64,000 nt of DNA from Bradyrhizobium acaciae (GCF_020889785.1 NZ_JACMYK010000020.1:1-64000); one strand, 5' to 3'; shown: positions 17,139-26,576, counted from the stretch's first letter. Numbers and translations: made by a program. Notes: generated by a model from the sequence alone, not told the origin.

Positions 17139-17405
17139 ACGCAGGGCAGGGTGAAGAAGGTGGTGCCAGAGGCGCGCGAGCGCGGCGTGCTGTTCGACAT
17201 CGGGCACGGCAAGGGCTCGTTCGCCTTCAAGACCGCGCGCGCGATGCTCGCCAACGGCTTCTCACCCGACACCATCTCCTCCGACATCACCAGCTCTGCA
17301 TCGACGACCCGGTGTTCGACCAGGTGACGACGATGTCGAAATTCATCTGCATGGGGTGTCGCCGCCGGACGTGATCGCGGCATTCCCCGTCAATGCCGCG
17401 ATGGG
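17139..17405 (+). pseudogene. Decayed fragment of an amidohydrolase paralogous to the gene at 12.7 kb
   Basis: This stretch aligns base by base with about 13393-13663 of the intact amidohydrolase, with roughly nine in ten bases identical by eye. It encodes VKKVVPEARERGVLFDIGHGK and FAFKTARAMLANGF. A one-base deletion destroys the Asp-Ile-His metal site after TISSD, and another follows CMG. Both ends of the gene are absent: it starts three bases after the SDR stop and fades after 17405. Confidence 0.8.
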
Positions 17406-17440
17406 CGAGGTCGAAATCGGTCCGAATGAACGCTGTCTGT

Positions 17441-17474
17441 GGGCCAGAAGCGATCGTTGACCGATTTCTGGCCC
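17441..17474. terminator. Hairpin between convergent genes
   Basis: GGGCCAGAA (17441-17449) pairs with TTCTGGCCC (17466-17474) just beyond the end of the minus-strand NTF2-like gene. It could terminate either strand. No T run is visible. Confidence 0.4.
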
Positions 17475-17487
17475 TTGGCGTATGAAT

Positions 17488-18081
17488 TTAAGGCGACTTA
17501 GTGGCTTTCGCCGCTGCCGATCGAATTGCGTTTTGATAGTCGCCGAGAAGTTTGGAATCTTCGATTGATCCGTGATGATGCATCTGCCGCCAGCGCCCAT
17601 CGATCAGTTGAAAGATGCGACTCGTGCGAATGTTTAGATTTTTTTCGACATCACCCTCACGATAGGTGCCGCGTTCACGCCCAACAGCCCAGAATACATC
17701 GCCCGCGCGGTGGATGGTGTAGTCCCAAAATACAACGTGAACATCAGCCGGACTCTTGAAGACTCCCTCATACATCGCGTGTGGCTGATCTGCTCCCCGT
17801 CGAATGCCTCCGAGAGGATTATCGATCGCAACCTCATCGGTATGAGCGAAGTTGTCGTCGATCATCTTCAGATCACGGGTATTGAAGGCGCGGTAGAACT
17901 GGGCCAATGCCTGTTCGGGCTGGCTCAGGTCTCCAAGATCTTCGTTACCCGTAATGGGTTCTTGTATCGGTTTTGTTTGAGCCTCGGCGACGGCTACGGA
18001 TATCGAAACTCCTCCCAAATGATTTGCCAAGCCGAATAGTGCCAAAGCGTGCAGGCCTTTGCGGAATAGCTTAGCCGACAT
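17488..18081 (-). CDS. Exported SnoaL/NTF2-like (DUF4440-type) protein
   Basis: The product is 197 aa with a signal peptide (about residues 1-34, ending near VAEAQT). The mature domain matches NTF2-like folds: ALAQFYRAFNTRDLKMIDDNFAH, DEVAIDNPLGG, and the closing strands TSRIFQLIDGRWRQMHHHGSI. Such proteins are small cone-shaped domains used as hydrolases, isomerases or binding modules, and the exact role is unknown. GGAGAGAG sits just before the ATG at 18081. The gene is AT-richer than the window average and stands alone. Confidence 0.8.
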   Translation of the reverse strand: MSAKLFRKGLHALALFGLANHLGGVSISVAVAEAQTKPIQEPITGNEDLGDLSQPEQALAQFYRAFNTRDLKMIDDNFAHTDEVAIDNPLGGIRRGADQPHAMYEGVFKSPADVHVVFWDYTIHRAGDVFWAVGRERGTYREGDVEKNLNIRTSRIFQLIDGRWRQMHHHGSIEDSKLLGDYQNAIRSAAAKATKSP

Positions 18082-18672
18082 GGCTCTCTCCTGTTCCAGT
18101 ATGGCTTTGCCTCTCTATCAACCTCCGGGCGGCGGCTCACAGGCGCATCGTGCGGATGGTCCATCAATTAGTACGATAGGTTCGCCTTAGCGTGCTGCGC
18201 CGTGATAGCGACTGCCGACGTGGCGCTCGCGCTTCCGAAATTGGTGATGAAATCACGCCACCTGGCCCCGCCATGGAAACCGCCGGAGGCGATAGCCAAA
18301 GCCTAGCACTTTTCGATCGTCTCGCTGGGAAAAAGGGCCTGATGCGCGATGTCTCAGTTGGGTCGAAAGCCGGCAATGACGACCGATGCTGGCAGTCGCC
18401 GCTTTCCCCAGAGGCGGACGTATGAGTCCCAATTGTCGGGCAAATCCTTTCGCGCCGCCACGCTGCGAATGATGCGCAATTGCGGCAACGCCATCGCGCA
18501 GATCAACGTCGCGCGAGTCGTTCGCCGGTTCATGCTGTCTTCAAAAAAAGATCGGCTGCGCGAATAATGTTCACGCCTTGTGCCCGCAAGGCCGCGCACC
18601 ATCTCCGCTCCGCAATTCTTGGGTGCAGGTTTGGGTTCCAAACCGCCCAGTTGCGAATTGTGGAGGTGGGCT
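18082..18672. other. 591-base intergenic stretch without a supported gene
   Basis: Short frames exist on both strands, but none has a good start signal or recognisable protein features. The stretch is mixed in GC content and ends with GGAGGTG, the ribosome-binding site of the SPFH gene. It may hold decayed sequence continuing the degraded block to the left. Confidence 0.5.
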
Positions 18673-20682
18673 ATGGACTTCCTCGGTTTTCTTAATGGTT
18701 CAGGTTTAACCCAGCCTGCCATTTGGATCGCAGCCGTGGTCGCATGTGTGATCCTGCTGCGGATATCGAACGTATTTCGCTACATTCCCAACAACCAGGT
18801 CGGCATCGTCGAGAAATTGTGGGCGGTGAAGGGCTCGATCGACGGCGGCTTCATCGCGCTCAACGGCGAAGCCGGCTATGAGCCTGAGGTGCTGCGCGGC
18901 GGCCTGCACGTGATGTTTCCCTTCATGTACCGGATCCACCGCTCGGATCTCGTGACCGTCGGCCAGGGCAAGATCGCCTATGTGTTCGCGCGCGACGGTG
19001 TGCCGCTCGAGCCGTCGCAAGTGCTCGGCGCCAACGACACCGAAGACAAGTCGGACTTCCAGGACGCGCGCCGCTTCCTGCTCGGCGGCGGCCAGAAGGG
19101 GCCGCAGCGCAAGATCCTGCGCGAGGGTACCTATGCGATCAACACCACGCAGTTCGCCGTCATCACCGACGAGCGCGTCTATGGTCATGCGCTGAGCGAG
19201 CGGGAACGCGGCGTGCTGGAGAGCATGCAGCTCACGATCACCGAGCGCTGGGGCTTTGCGCCGGTCGTGCTGGCGGCCGATCACGACCTGGTCGGCATCG
19301 TCACCGTGCATGACGGCCCGTCGCTGCCTCCGGGCGAGATCATCGCGCCCGAAGTCGGCATCGAGCTGCGGGACGCTGCGACGTTTCACAACAATTTCCA
19401 GGAGCCCGAGAAATTCCTGAAGGGTGGCGGCTATCGCGGCCGCCAGCTCCAGGTCATCGTCGAAGGCACCTGGTACATCAACCGGCTGTTCGCGACCGTC
19501 GAGGCGGCGCCGAAGACGGTGATCCCGGTCGGTAGTGTCGGCGTCGTGATCTTCTACACCGGCCCGCGCACCGACGACGTCTCGGGCGAGCAGTATCGCC
19601 ATGGCGAGCTGGTGCTCAACGGCAGCCGCGGCGTCTGGAAGGACCCGCTGTTGCCGGGCAAGTACGCCTTCAACACATATGCCGGCAAGATCGAGATCAT
19701 CCCGACCGTCAACTTTATCCTGAAATGGATGCGCGGCGAGGTCGGCGCGATGAAGCTCGACGAGAACCTTTCGGAGATCTCGCTGATCACCAAGGACGCG
19801 TTCGAGCCGACGCTGCCACTCTCGGTGGTGATGCATATCGACTACAAGAAGGCGCCGATGATCATCCAGCGCTTCGGCGACGTGAAGAAGCTGGTCGAGC
19901 AGACGCTCGACCCGATGGTCAGCGCGTTCTTCAAGAACATCGCGCAGAAGATGACGCTGATCGAGTTGCTGCAGAACCGCGCCGCGATCCAGGAGGAAGC
20001 TGCACACGACATGAAGGCGAGGTTCGAGAGCTATTCGCTCGACCTTCAGGAGGTCTTGATCGGTACGCCCCGGGCGGCCCCCGGCGACCACACCATCGAG
20101 AACATCCTGATCCAGCTCCGCTCGCGCCAGATCGCGCGCGAGCAGATCGAGACCTATCAGGAGCAGGAGAAGGCCGCGGTGCAGGAGCGCGCGCTGAACG
20201 AAGCCAAGGCGACGGCGGCGGCGCAGACGGCACTGACGCAATCGCTGATCCAGGTCAGGGTCAACGAGAACGAGGGCGCGGCGGCGTTCGCCCGCGCCCA
20301 GAAGGATGCCGAAACGAGGAAGGTGACGGCGGCCGCGGTCGGCGAGCAGTCGCGGCTCGAAGGCCAGGGCGAGGCCGACCGGGTGCTTGCGGTCGGCGCC
20401 GCCAACGCGCAGGCGACCAAGCTGTCGGTCGATGCCTATGGCGGGCCCGAGTACCGGCTTGCCGAGCAGAATTTTGCAAAATTCGCCGACGCCCTGACGC
20501 GGATCAATCAGCCCTTGGTGCCGCAATTCCTGATGTCGGGCGGACCGAGCCAGGAAGGCAACAGCGCCGGCCTGATCCCGACCGCGATGCTGAGCTCGAT
20601 GTTCGGACAGATGATGCCCGGCGCATTGGAGAAGCTGAAGGACGAGGCGCCGAAAGCCGCGCGCCGGACCAACGGCCAGTGA
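18673..20682 (+). CDS. Large SPFH/Band-7 domain membrane protein (flotillin-like)
   Basis: The product is 669 aa. GGAGGTG lies five bases before the ATG at 18673, so this start is preferred over the frame opening at 18580. A transmembrane segment (about residues 15-32, PAIWIAAVVACVILLRIS) is followed by an extended SPFH region, in which PNNQVGIVEKLW and later VGSVGVVIFYTG look like two related beta units. A long Glu/Ala/Gln-rich coiled coil follows (about 490-600: QIAREQIETYQEQEKAAVQERA), then a region resembling the flotillin C-terminus. Such proteins oligomerise into membrane microdomain scaffolds. The length and doubled SPFH-like units set it apart from the compact HflK/C type. It is monocistronic. 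Confidence 0.85.
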   Translation: MDFLGFLNGSGLTQPAIWIAAVVACVILLRISNVFRYIPNNQVGIVEKLWAVKGSIDGGFIALNGEAGYEPEVLRGGLHVMFPFMYRIHRSDLVTVGQGKIAYVFARDGVPLEPSQVLGANDTEDKSDFQDARRFLLGGGQKGPQRKILREGTYAINTTQFAVITDERVYGHALSERERGVLESMQLTITERWGFAPVVLAADHDLVGIVTVHDGPSLPPGEIIAPEVGIELRDAATFHNNFQEPEKFLKGGGYRGRQLQVIVEGTWYINRLFATVEAAPKTVIPVGSVGVVIFYTGPRTDDVSGEQYRHGELVLNGSRGVWKDPLLPGKYAFNTYAGKIEIIPTVNFILKWMRGEVGAMKLDENLSEISLITKDAFEPTLPLSVVMHIDYKKAPMIIQRFGDVKKLVEQTLDPMVSAFFKNIAQKMTLIELLQNRAAIQEEAAHDMKARFESYSLDLQEVLIGTPRAAPGDHTIENILIQLRSRQIAREQIETYQEQEKAAVQERALNEAKATAAAQTALTQSLIQVRVNENEGAAAFARAQKDAETRKVTAAAVGEQSRLEGQGEADRVLAVGAANAQATKLSVDAYGGPEYRLAEQNFAKFADALTRINQPLVPQFLMSGGPSQEGNSAGLIPTAMLSSMFGQMMPGALEKLKDEAPKAARRTNGQ

Positions 20683-20716
20683 TGCGGCGACGATACGATG
20701 AAGTCTCCCACAAATT

Positions 20717-20804
20717 CGTCATGCCCGGGCTTGTCCCGGGCATCCACGTCTTGGTTTCAGCGTCAAGTAAGACGTAGATGGCCGGGACAAGCCCGGCCAT
20801 GACG
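20717..20804. repeat. Inverted pair of palindromic repeats (REP-like), type A
   Basis: A 36-base unit (20717-20752, core GCCCGGGCTTGTCCCGGGC) is followed by its near-exact inverse (20769-20804). Each unit is itself palindromic, so the pair could fold as two hairpins or one long stem. The rest of the 329-base gap (20683-21011) holds nothing else I can support. Placement after the SPFH stop also makes it a candidate 3' structure. Confidence 0.75.
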
Positions 20805-21011
20805 GTGCTGACAAGTCTGCTCACGCCATATGCGATAGTCTTGATGCGATGGTCTTGATGCGGTGGTCCTGCGGGCGCAGGGCGTGTGCACGATTTCGGA
20901 ATATTGGAAATGTATCCCTGAGTTGCCCGACGTGTCAAGTTGCCTTGTCGAACGCCGGCAGAAGCGGGCTCCTTTGCATGGGGTTGTTTTCGATATTTTG
21001 GCCGCGCGCAG

Positions 21012-22622
21012 CTATTCCGTCTTGTCGACGTTCCAGAACACCGGCGGCGCCGGGCCGTCCAATATGCCGGTCAATGATTTGCGCCACGCGCTCGGCAGAC
21101 GGAACTGGCCGAGCGGGATATAGATCACCTGCTCATAGGCTTCCTTTTGGATCTCCACCGCGAGCTGCTTCTGCGCCTCGGGGGTGGTGGAGCGCGCGTA
21201 GGCGTCGCGCATCTGCTCGATCTTGGCGTTCTCCGGCCAGCCGAACCAGGCGCGCTTGCCGTTCGCAGCGATCTGGTTGTTGACGATCGGATTCATCGTC
21301 TCGGTGGCACCCGTGAAAGTGAAGAACAGGTTCCAGCCGCCTTCCTTCGGCGGCTTCTGGCTGGCGCGTCGGCTGACCACGGTCTGCCAGTCCGTCACCT
21401 GCGCGTCCACGGTGAAGCCTGCCGCGCGCAACAGCTGCGCCGCCACGGTCGGCGGCCCCTTCAGGGTCTGCACGTCGCCGGGGATCATGATCACGACCGG
21501 CGTGCCGTCATAGCCCGAGGCCGCCAGCGCCTTCTTCGCCTCGGCCATGCCGTTGCCCTTGATCAGCGTCTCCGCGCCGACGTCGCTGGCGAGGGGGGTG
21601 TCGCAGGCGAAATAGGCGCCGCAGATCTCGTAATATTTGGCATTGCCGACGGTTGCGTCGAGCACGTCCTTCTGGTTCATCGCCAGGAACGCGGCGCGGC
21701 GGATCTTGGGGTTGTCAAACGGCGGGTGCAGGAAATTCATCCGGCCTTCGATCTGGAAGCCGAACTTGTTCAGCACACCCACGGTGAGATCGGAGTTCGC
21801 CTCCAGCACGGGCACCAGATCGATCGACGGTTGTTCGAGGAAATCGATGTCGCCGGATTGCAGCGCGTTGATCGCGGTCTGCGCATCGGGCATCGTGATC
21901 CATTCGACGCGATCGACCTTGGCGACCTTGCCGCCCGACAGCCAATCCGGCTTTTCCTTGCGCGGCAGATAGTCGGCGTTGCGCTCATAGACCGCCTTGA
22001 CGCCCGGCTGGAATTCAGCGGCAATGAACTTGAATGGGCCGCAGCCGATCTGTTCAGGGATCTGCTTGCCCGGCGGCGTCTCCGCGAGCCGCTTCGGCAA
22101 CATGAAGGCGACATAGGAGGAGGGCTTTGCGATGCTCTCCAGCACCAGACCATACGGCTCCTTCAGCTTGAGCACGATGGTCCCGGGTCCGGCTGGCTCG
22201 AGCGTCGCCGTGAAGTCCATCAGCTTCTGCCCCGTACCGTCATTGGTGGCCCAGCGCTTCAGCGAAGCGATGCAGTCTTCCGCGGTGACCGGCGCACCGT
22301 CGTGCCATTTCAGGCCGTCGCGCAGCGTGAAGGTGTAGGTGAGCTTGTCGTCAGAGACGGTCCAGTCCGCCATCTGCGGCCGGACCTTGAAGCCTGAATC
22401 GATGCCGAGCAGGGTATCGTAGACCATGTAGCCGTGGTCGCGGGTGATGTAGGCGGTGGTGAAACCGGGATCGATGATGCGCAGGTCCGAATGCATCACC
22501 GCCGTGATGGTCTTGCCCTTGGCGGCGGCGAAGGCGCGCGAGGTGAGGATGGCCGGGGCCGCAATGGCCGGAGGCACGCTGGCCGCGAGCTTGAGGAGCA
22601 TTCTGCGCGAAACATCGACCAT
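21012..22622 (-). CDS. ABC transporter solute-binding protein, family 5 (peptide/opine type), Tat-exported
   Basis: The product is 536 aa. The N-terminus MVDVSRRMLLKLAAS is a twin-arginine (Tat) signal followed by a hydrophobic stretch and AFAAA cleavage region, so the mature protein is periplasmic. The SBP family-5 signature appears in the order VYDTLLGIDSGFKVRPQMADWTVSDDKLTYTFTLRDGLKWHDGAPVTAEDCIASLKRW. Then come IGCGPFKF and ALQSGDIDFLEQ. These bind peptides, opines or other oligomers for an ABC importer. No permease or ATPase gene is adjacent, so it is an orphan. GGGGGACGG precedes the ATG at 22622. It is divergent from the hydroxylase operon, which suggests but does not prove a shared substrate. 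Confidence 0.88.
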   Translation of the reverse strand: MVDVSRRMLLKLAASVPPAIAAPAILTSRAFAAAKGKTITAVMHSDLRIIDPGFTTAYITRDHGYMVYDTLLGIDSGFKVRPQMADWTVSDDKLTYTFTLRDGLKWHDGAPVTAEDCIASLKRWATNDGTGQKLMDFTATLEPAGPGTIVLKLKEPYGLVLESIAKPSSYVAFMLPKRLAETPPGKQIPEQIGCGPFKFIAAEFQPGVKAVYERNADYLPRKEKPDWLSGGKVAKVDRVEWITMPDAQTAINALQSGDIDFLEQPSIDLVPVLEANSDLTVGVLNKFGFQIEGRMNFLHPPFDNPKIRRAAFLAMNQKDVLDATVGNAKYYEICGAYFACDTPLASDVGAETLIKGNGMAEAKKALAASGYDGTPVVIMIPGDVQTLKGPPTVAAQLLRAAGFTVDAQVTDWQTVVSRRASQKPPKEGGWNLFFTFTGATETMNPIVNNQIAANGKRAWFGWPENAKIEQMRDAYARSTTPEAQKQLAVEIQKEAYEQVIYIPLGQFRLPSAWRKSLTGILDGPAPPVFWNVDKTE

Positions 22623-22960
22623 TCGCCGTCCCCCGATTTGTCGTTGCGCCCGGCACGCGTGCCGCAGCGGCCGGCATGCTTCACGAATTCGTTGTTGAAA
22701 GCAAGCAAGGGCCATGCCGCCGGTCTGGCGCCAGGTTTCCCGGATTGGTCGGGTGAACGTTCGATGACCGGCGCGCGCCGCGTCGGCACCGCACAAGTCC
22801 GCATCCTGCATAGGAGCCTGCGCTTCCTGCCGCACCTCGCAGGCTGTTCGGAGCTCGCCCTGCCGTGTAGGCTTGTGGTCTGCCGGCCAGCAATAAGGCC
22901 ATGCCCCCCAAGGGAACAAGCAGCGCGAACACGCAGCCGAGGGAGATCAAAAGAACCGTC
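22623..22960. other. Divergent intergenic region between solute-binding protein and hydroxylase operon
   Basis: These 338 bases must hold both promoters. Frames of both flanking genes are open into it but show no domain homology there. I do not see a clear palindromic operator. Confidence 0.5.
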
Positions 22961-23830
22961 ATGACCGATATCCGATACGTGGCACCGCGCACGCTTGATG
23001 AAGCGATTGGCGCATTCGCTGCCGCCGGAAGTGCCGCCCGCATTATGGCAGGGGGCACCGATTTGTTGGTGCAAATGCGCTCCGGCCTGGTGCGGCCGGG
23101 ATTGATCGTCGACATCAAGAACATCGGCGAGATGACCGAGATCACCGAGACCGCCGATGGCGGTTTCCGCGTTGGCGCTGCCGTCTCCGGCATGGAGCTC
23201 GCCGAGCACGCGCGCTTCGGCAAGGTGTGGCCCGGCGTGCTCGAGGCCGTGAACCTGATCGGCTCCAAGCAGGTGCAGGGCCGGGCGTCTGCCGGCGGTA
23301 ATCTCTGCAACGGCTCGCCGGCCGGCGACAGCGTACCGGCGATGATCGCCGCCGGTGCCGTCGTCACCGTGCAAGGGCCGAACGGCCGCCGCGAGATGAA
23401 AGTCGAGGATGTGCCGGCCGGACCCGGCCGCACCAACCTCAAGCCGGGCGAGATCCTCGTCAGCTTCACCTTGCCGCCGCGGCCCAAGGGCTCGGGTGAC
23501 GCTTACCTGCGGATGATCCCGCGCACCGAGATGGACATCGCGGTGGTCGGCGTCGGCGTCAGCCTGACCTTGAAGGACGGCGTCTGCATCGCCGCCCGCG
23601 TCGGCCTCGGCGCGGTGGCGCCGACCGCGCTTTTGGTCGCGCCGGCGGCGCAGGCGCTTGTCGGCTCGAAGCTCGACGATGCGGCGCTGGAAGCCGCCGC
23701 GGCCGCATGCCGCGCCGCCTGCCGTCCGATCGACGACAAGCGCGGCACCATCGCTTACCGGACAAAAACCGCCGGCGTGCTGCTCAAGCGCACCGCCGCG
23801 ATCGCCGCCCAGCGCGCGGGAGGACACTAG
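22961..23830 (+). CDS. Molybdenum hydroxylase FAD-binding (medium, CoxM-like) subunit
   Basis: The product is 289 aa. It is the flavin subunit of a xanthine-oxidase-family enzyme, passing electrons from the 2Fe-2S clusters to the final acceptor. FAD-binding motifs are AGGTDLLVQMR (residues 30-40) and GRASAGGNLCNGSPAGDS (about 108-124), and the C-terminal CO_deh_flav_C domain follows PRTEMDIAVVGVG. It is the first gene of a three-gene operon in the order M-S-L, with four bases before the small-subunit ATG. The start ATG at 22961 gives the usual MTDIRYVAPRTLDEA N-terminus. The ribosome-binding purines are somewhat distant. Confidence 0.9.
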   Translation: MTDIRYVAPRTLDEAIGAFAAAGSAARIMAGGTDLLVQMRSGLVRPGLIVDIKNIGEMTEITETADGGFRVGAAVSGMELAEHARFGKVWPGVLEAVNLIGSKQVQGRASAGGNLCNGSPAGDSVPAMIAAGAVVTVQGPNGRREMKVEDVPAGPGRTNLKPGEILVSFTLPPRPKGSGDAYLRMIPRTEMDIAVVGVGVSLTLKDGVCIAARVGLGAVAPTALLVAPAAQALVGSKLDDAALEAAAAACRAACRPIDDKRGTIAYRTKTAGVLLKRTAAIAAQRAGGH

Positions 23831-23834
23831 CACC

Positions 23835-24317
23835 ATGCCGAAACTGCACGTCACCACCTCAGTCAACGGCGAGCCGGTCGAATTCCTGTGCGAGCCGTAT
23901 GAGACCATGCTCGATGCCTTGCGCGGGCAGTTGGGGCTCACTGGCTCCAAGGAGGGCTGCGCCTCCGGCGATTGCGGCGCCTGCTCGATCACGCTCGACG
24001 GCCGTCTGGTCTGCTCCTGCCTGATGCTCGCGGCCGAGGCCGAGGGCCACGAGATCCGGACCATCGAGGGCATGGCCAGGGGCGAGAAGCTGCATCCGTT
24101 GCAGCAGAAGTTCCTCGAGCACGCCGCGCTCCAGTGCGGCATCTGCACCTCGGGCATGCTGGTGGCGTCCGAGGCGCTGCTCGCCAAGAATTCCAATCCG
24201 ACCGAAGAGGAAGTCCGCTTCTGGCTCGCCGGCAATCTGTGCCGGTGCACCGGTTACGACAAGATCGTCCGTGCGGTGATGGAGACCGCGGCCGAAATGC
24301 GGGAGACTGCACGATGA
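23835..24317 (+). CDS. Molybdenum hydroxylase 2Fe-2S (small, CoxS-like) subunit
   Basis: The product is 160 aa. The plant-type ferredoxin cluster uses Cys42, Cys47, Cys50 and Cys60 or Cys62 (GCASGDCGAC, then CSC). The second cluster uses Cys101, Cys104, Cys136 and Cys138 (QCGICTSGM and NLCRCTGY). All expected ligands are present. The GGGAGGA at the end of coxM serves as ribosome-binding site for the ATG at 23835. Its TGA overlaps the ATG of the large subunit (ATGA), indicating coupled translation. Confidence 0.92.
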   Translation: MPKLHVTTSVNGEPVEFLCEPYETMLDALRGQLGLTGSKEGCASGDCGACSITLDGRLVCSCLMLAAEAEGHEIRTIEGMARGEKLHPLQQKFLEHAALQCGICTSGMLVASEALLAKNSNPTEEEVRFWLAGNLCRCTGYDKIVRAVMETAAEMRETAR

Positions 24318-26572
24318 ACGTCGTCAACAACAAATGGATCGGCCAGCGCACCATCCGGCCCGATGGCGTCGACAAGGTGACCGGCCGCGCGGCGTTTGCC
24401 GCCGACACCACCATGCCCGGCATGATCTGGGGCAAGGTGCTGCGCAGCCCGCATCCGCACGCCCGCATCAAATCGATCAACACCGCGAAGGCCGAGGCAC
24501 TGCCCGGCGTCAAGGCGGTGGTCACTTCGTGCGACATCGTCGATTTCAGAATCGAGAATGGCGCCGTGATGCTCGGCATCCAGGACATGCGCTGGATGTG
24601 CCGCAACGTGATGGCGCGCGACAAGGCGCTGTTCCCCGGCCACCCCGTCGCCGCCGTCGCCGCGACCACGGAGGCGATTGCCGCGGAAGCCTGCAAGCTG
24701 ATCGAGGTGGACTACGAGGTGCTGCCCTGGGCGATCGAGATCGACGATGCGCTCAAGCCTGACGCGCCGATCCTGCACGAGTTCAACAAATTCGACGGCA
24801 AGCCCTCGAACATCATGGGCCGCATCGAGTCCAAGAAGGGCGACATCGCGCAGGGCTTCAAGGACGCCGAGCTGGTGATCGAGCGCTCCTTCACCACGCG
24901 CCCGGTGCACCAGGGCTATATCGAGCCGCACGCCTGTTTGATCTCGGTTGCCGCCGACGGCAAGACCACGATCTGGTCGTCGAGCCAGGGCCAGTTCATG
25001 GTGCGCGCGATGACCTCGATGCTGACAGGCATCCCGCAGAGCGACATCCGCGCCATCCCCGCCGAGATCGGCGGCGGCTTCGGCGGCAAGACCATCGTCT
25101 ATCTCGAGCCGCTTGCGACCCTGCTCGCGAAGAAGTCCGGCCGCCCGGTGAAGATGGTGATGACCCGCGAGGAGGTGATGCGCGCCACCGGTCCGACCTC
25201 CGGCTCGAAGAGCACGGTGAAGATCGGCGCCAAGAAGGACGGCACCATCGTCGCGGCCCATGGCAGCTTCTATCTGCAGGCCGGCGCCTTCCCGGGTTCG
25301 CCGATCCGCGGCGCGGTCGGGTGCAGCTTCGCGCCCTACGACATTCCGCATGTGCTGTCGGAGGGGTTCGACGTCTGCTCGAACCGCTCCAAGGTCGCGG
25401 CCTATCGCGCGCCCGGCGCGCCGATCGGCGCCTATGCGGTGGAATGCGTGCTCGACGAGCTTGCCGAAGCACTCAAGATCGATCCGCTGGCGCTGCGATT
25501 GAAGAACGCGGCCAAGGAAGGCACCAAGGCCGCGCACGGCCCGGTATTCCCGCGCATCGGCTATATCGAGACGCTGGAGGCCGCGAAGAGCCACCCGCAT
25601 CATGCCGCGCCGCTCGGCAAATACCAGGGCAGGGGCGTCGCCTCCGGCTTCTGGTTCAACGCCGGCGGTGAATCCTCAGCCCAAGTCAACATCACCGAGG
25701 ACGGTAACGTCGTCGTCACGACGGGGCATCCCGATATCGGCGGCTCGCGCGCCGGCATCGCCAACATCTGCGCCGAACTGCTCGGCATCGACTACAAGCG
25801 CGTCTCGGTCATCATCGGCGATACCCAGACCGTCGGCTTCTCCAACCTCACCGGCGGCAGCCGCGTGCTGTTCGCCTCCTCGATGGTGGTGACGCAGGCG
25901 GCCGACAAGGTGATCGCGACCTTGCGCGAGCGCGCGGCAAAAATCTGGGAGATCGATCCGGAAGCCGTGAAGTGGGAGAACGGCGCCGCGCATCCGGTCA
26001 GCCCGAATGCCGGCCAGTTCGAGCCGCTGACGCTCGCGGACCTCGCCGAGAAGGCGCCGTCGCAGGGCGGCCCGATCGGCGCCAGCGTGCAGCTCAACAC
26101 GCAAGGAGCGGAAGGCGGCTTCGGCACGCATATCTGCGACGTCGAGGTCGATGTCGATCTCGGCATCGTCAGGGTGATCCGCTACACCGCCGTGCAGGAT
26201 GTCGGCCGCGCCGTGCATCCGAGTTATGTCGAGGGTCAGCTGCAGGGCGGCGTCGCGCAGGGCATCGGCTGGGCGCTGAACGAGGAGTACATCTACAACA
26301 AGGACGGCAAGGTCGATAATCCGGGCTTCCTCGACTATCGCATGCCGGTTTGTTCTGATCTGCCGATGCTCGATTGCGCCCTCGTCGAGGTGCCGAACCC
26401 GAAGCATCCGCAGGGCGTCAAGGGCGTCGGCGAGGTGCCGCTGGTGCCTGTCATGGCTGCGGTCGCCAACGCCGTTCACAACGCACTCGGCAAACGCTTC
26501 TACAGCCTGCCGATGTCGCCGCCGAAAGTCTCGGCGGCGCTGGATGCGCCGACGCAGCAGGCCGCGGAGTAG
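24314..26572 (+). CDS. Molybdenum hydroxylase large (Mo-cofactor) subunit, not a genuine CO dehydrogenase
   Basis: The product is 752 aa. Visible family motifs are the cofactor-binding GGGFGGKT (residues 253-260), AYRAPGAP (363-370) and the catalytic glutamate Glu707 in KGVGEVPL. The subunit carries the molybdopterin dinucleotide and hydroxylates the substrate with water as oxygen source. Form I CO dehydrogenase has AYRCSFR with an essential Cys, and form II has AYRGAGR. This protein has AYRAPGA, closer to xanthine dehydrogenase and aldehyde or N-heterocycle hydroxylases. I therefore infer an aldehyde- or heteroaromatic-oxidising enzyme of unknown substrate. No CoxD/E/F/G maturation genes are present. 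The start overlaps the coxS stop. Confidence 0.9.
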   Translation: MNVVNNKWIGQRTIRPDGVDKVTGRAAFAADTTMPGMIWGKVLRSPHPHARIKSINTAKAEALPGVKAVVTSCDIVDFRIENGAVMLGIQDMRWMCRNVMARDKALFPGHPVAAVAATTEAIAAEACKLIEVDYEVLPWAIEIDDALKPDAPILHEFNKFDGKPSNIMGRIESKKGDIAQGFKDAELVIERSFTTRPVHQGYIEPHACLISVAADGKTTIWSSSQGQFMVRAMTSMLTGIPQSDIRAIPAEIGGGFGGKTIVYLEPLATLLAKKSGRPVKMVMTREEVMRATGPTSGSKSTVKIGAKKDGTIVAAHGSFYLQAGAFPGSPIRGAVGCSFAPYDIPHVLSEGFDVCSNRSKVAAYRAPGAPIGAYAVECVLDELAEALKIDPLALRLKNAAKEGTKAAHGPVFPRIGYIETLEAAKSHPHHAAPLGKYQGRGVASGFWFNAGGESSAQVNITEDGNVVVTTGHPDIGGSRAGIANICAELLGIDYKRVSVIIGDTQTVGFSNLTGGSRVLFASSMVVTQAADKVIATLRERAAKIWEIDPEAVKWENGAAHPVSPNAGQFEPLTLADLAEKAPSQGGPIGASVQLNTQGAEGGFGTHICDVEVDVDLGIVRVIRYTAVQDVGRAVHPSYVEGQLQGGVAQGIGWALNEEYIYNKDGKVDNPGFLDYRMPVCSDLPMLDCALVEVPNPKHPQGVKGVGEVPLVPVMAAVANAVHNALGKRFYSLPMSPPKVSAALDAPTQQAAE

Positions 26573-26576
26573 GGAG

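Noticed and set aside
22961-26572. Aerobic carbon monoxide dehydrogenase.
   Set aside because: The AYRCSFR (form I) and AYRGAGR (form II) active-site loops are absent; AYRAPGA is present, and no Cox accessory genes are nearby.
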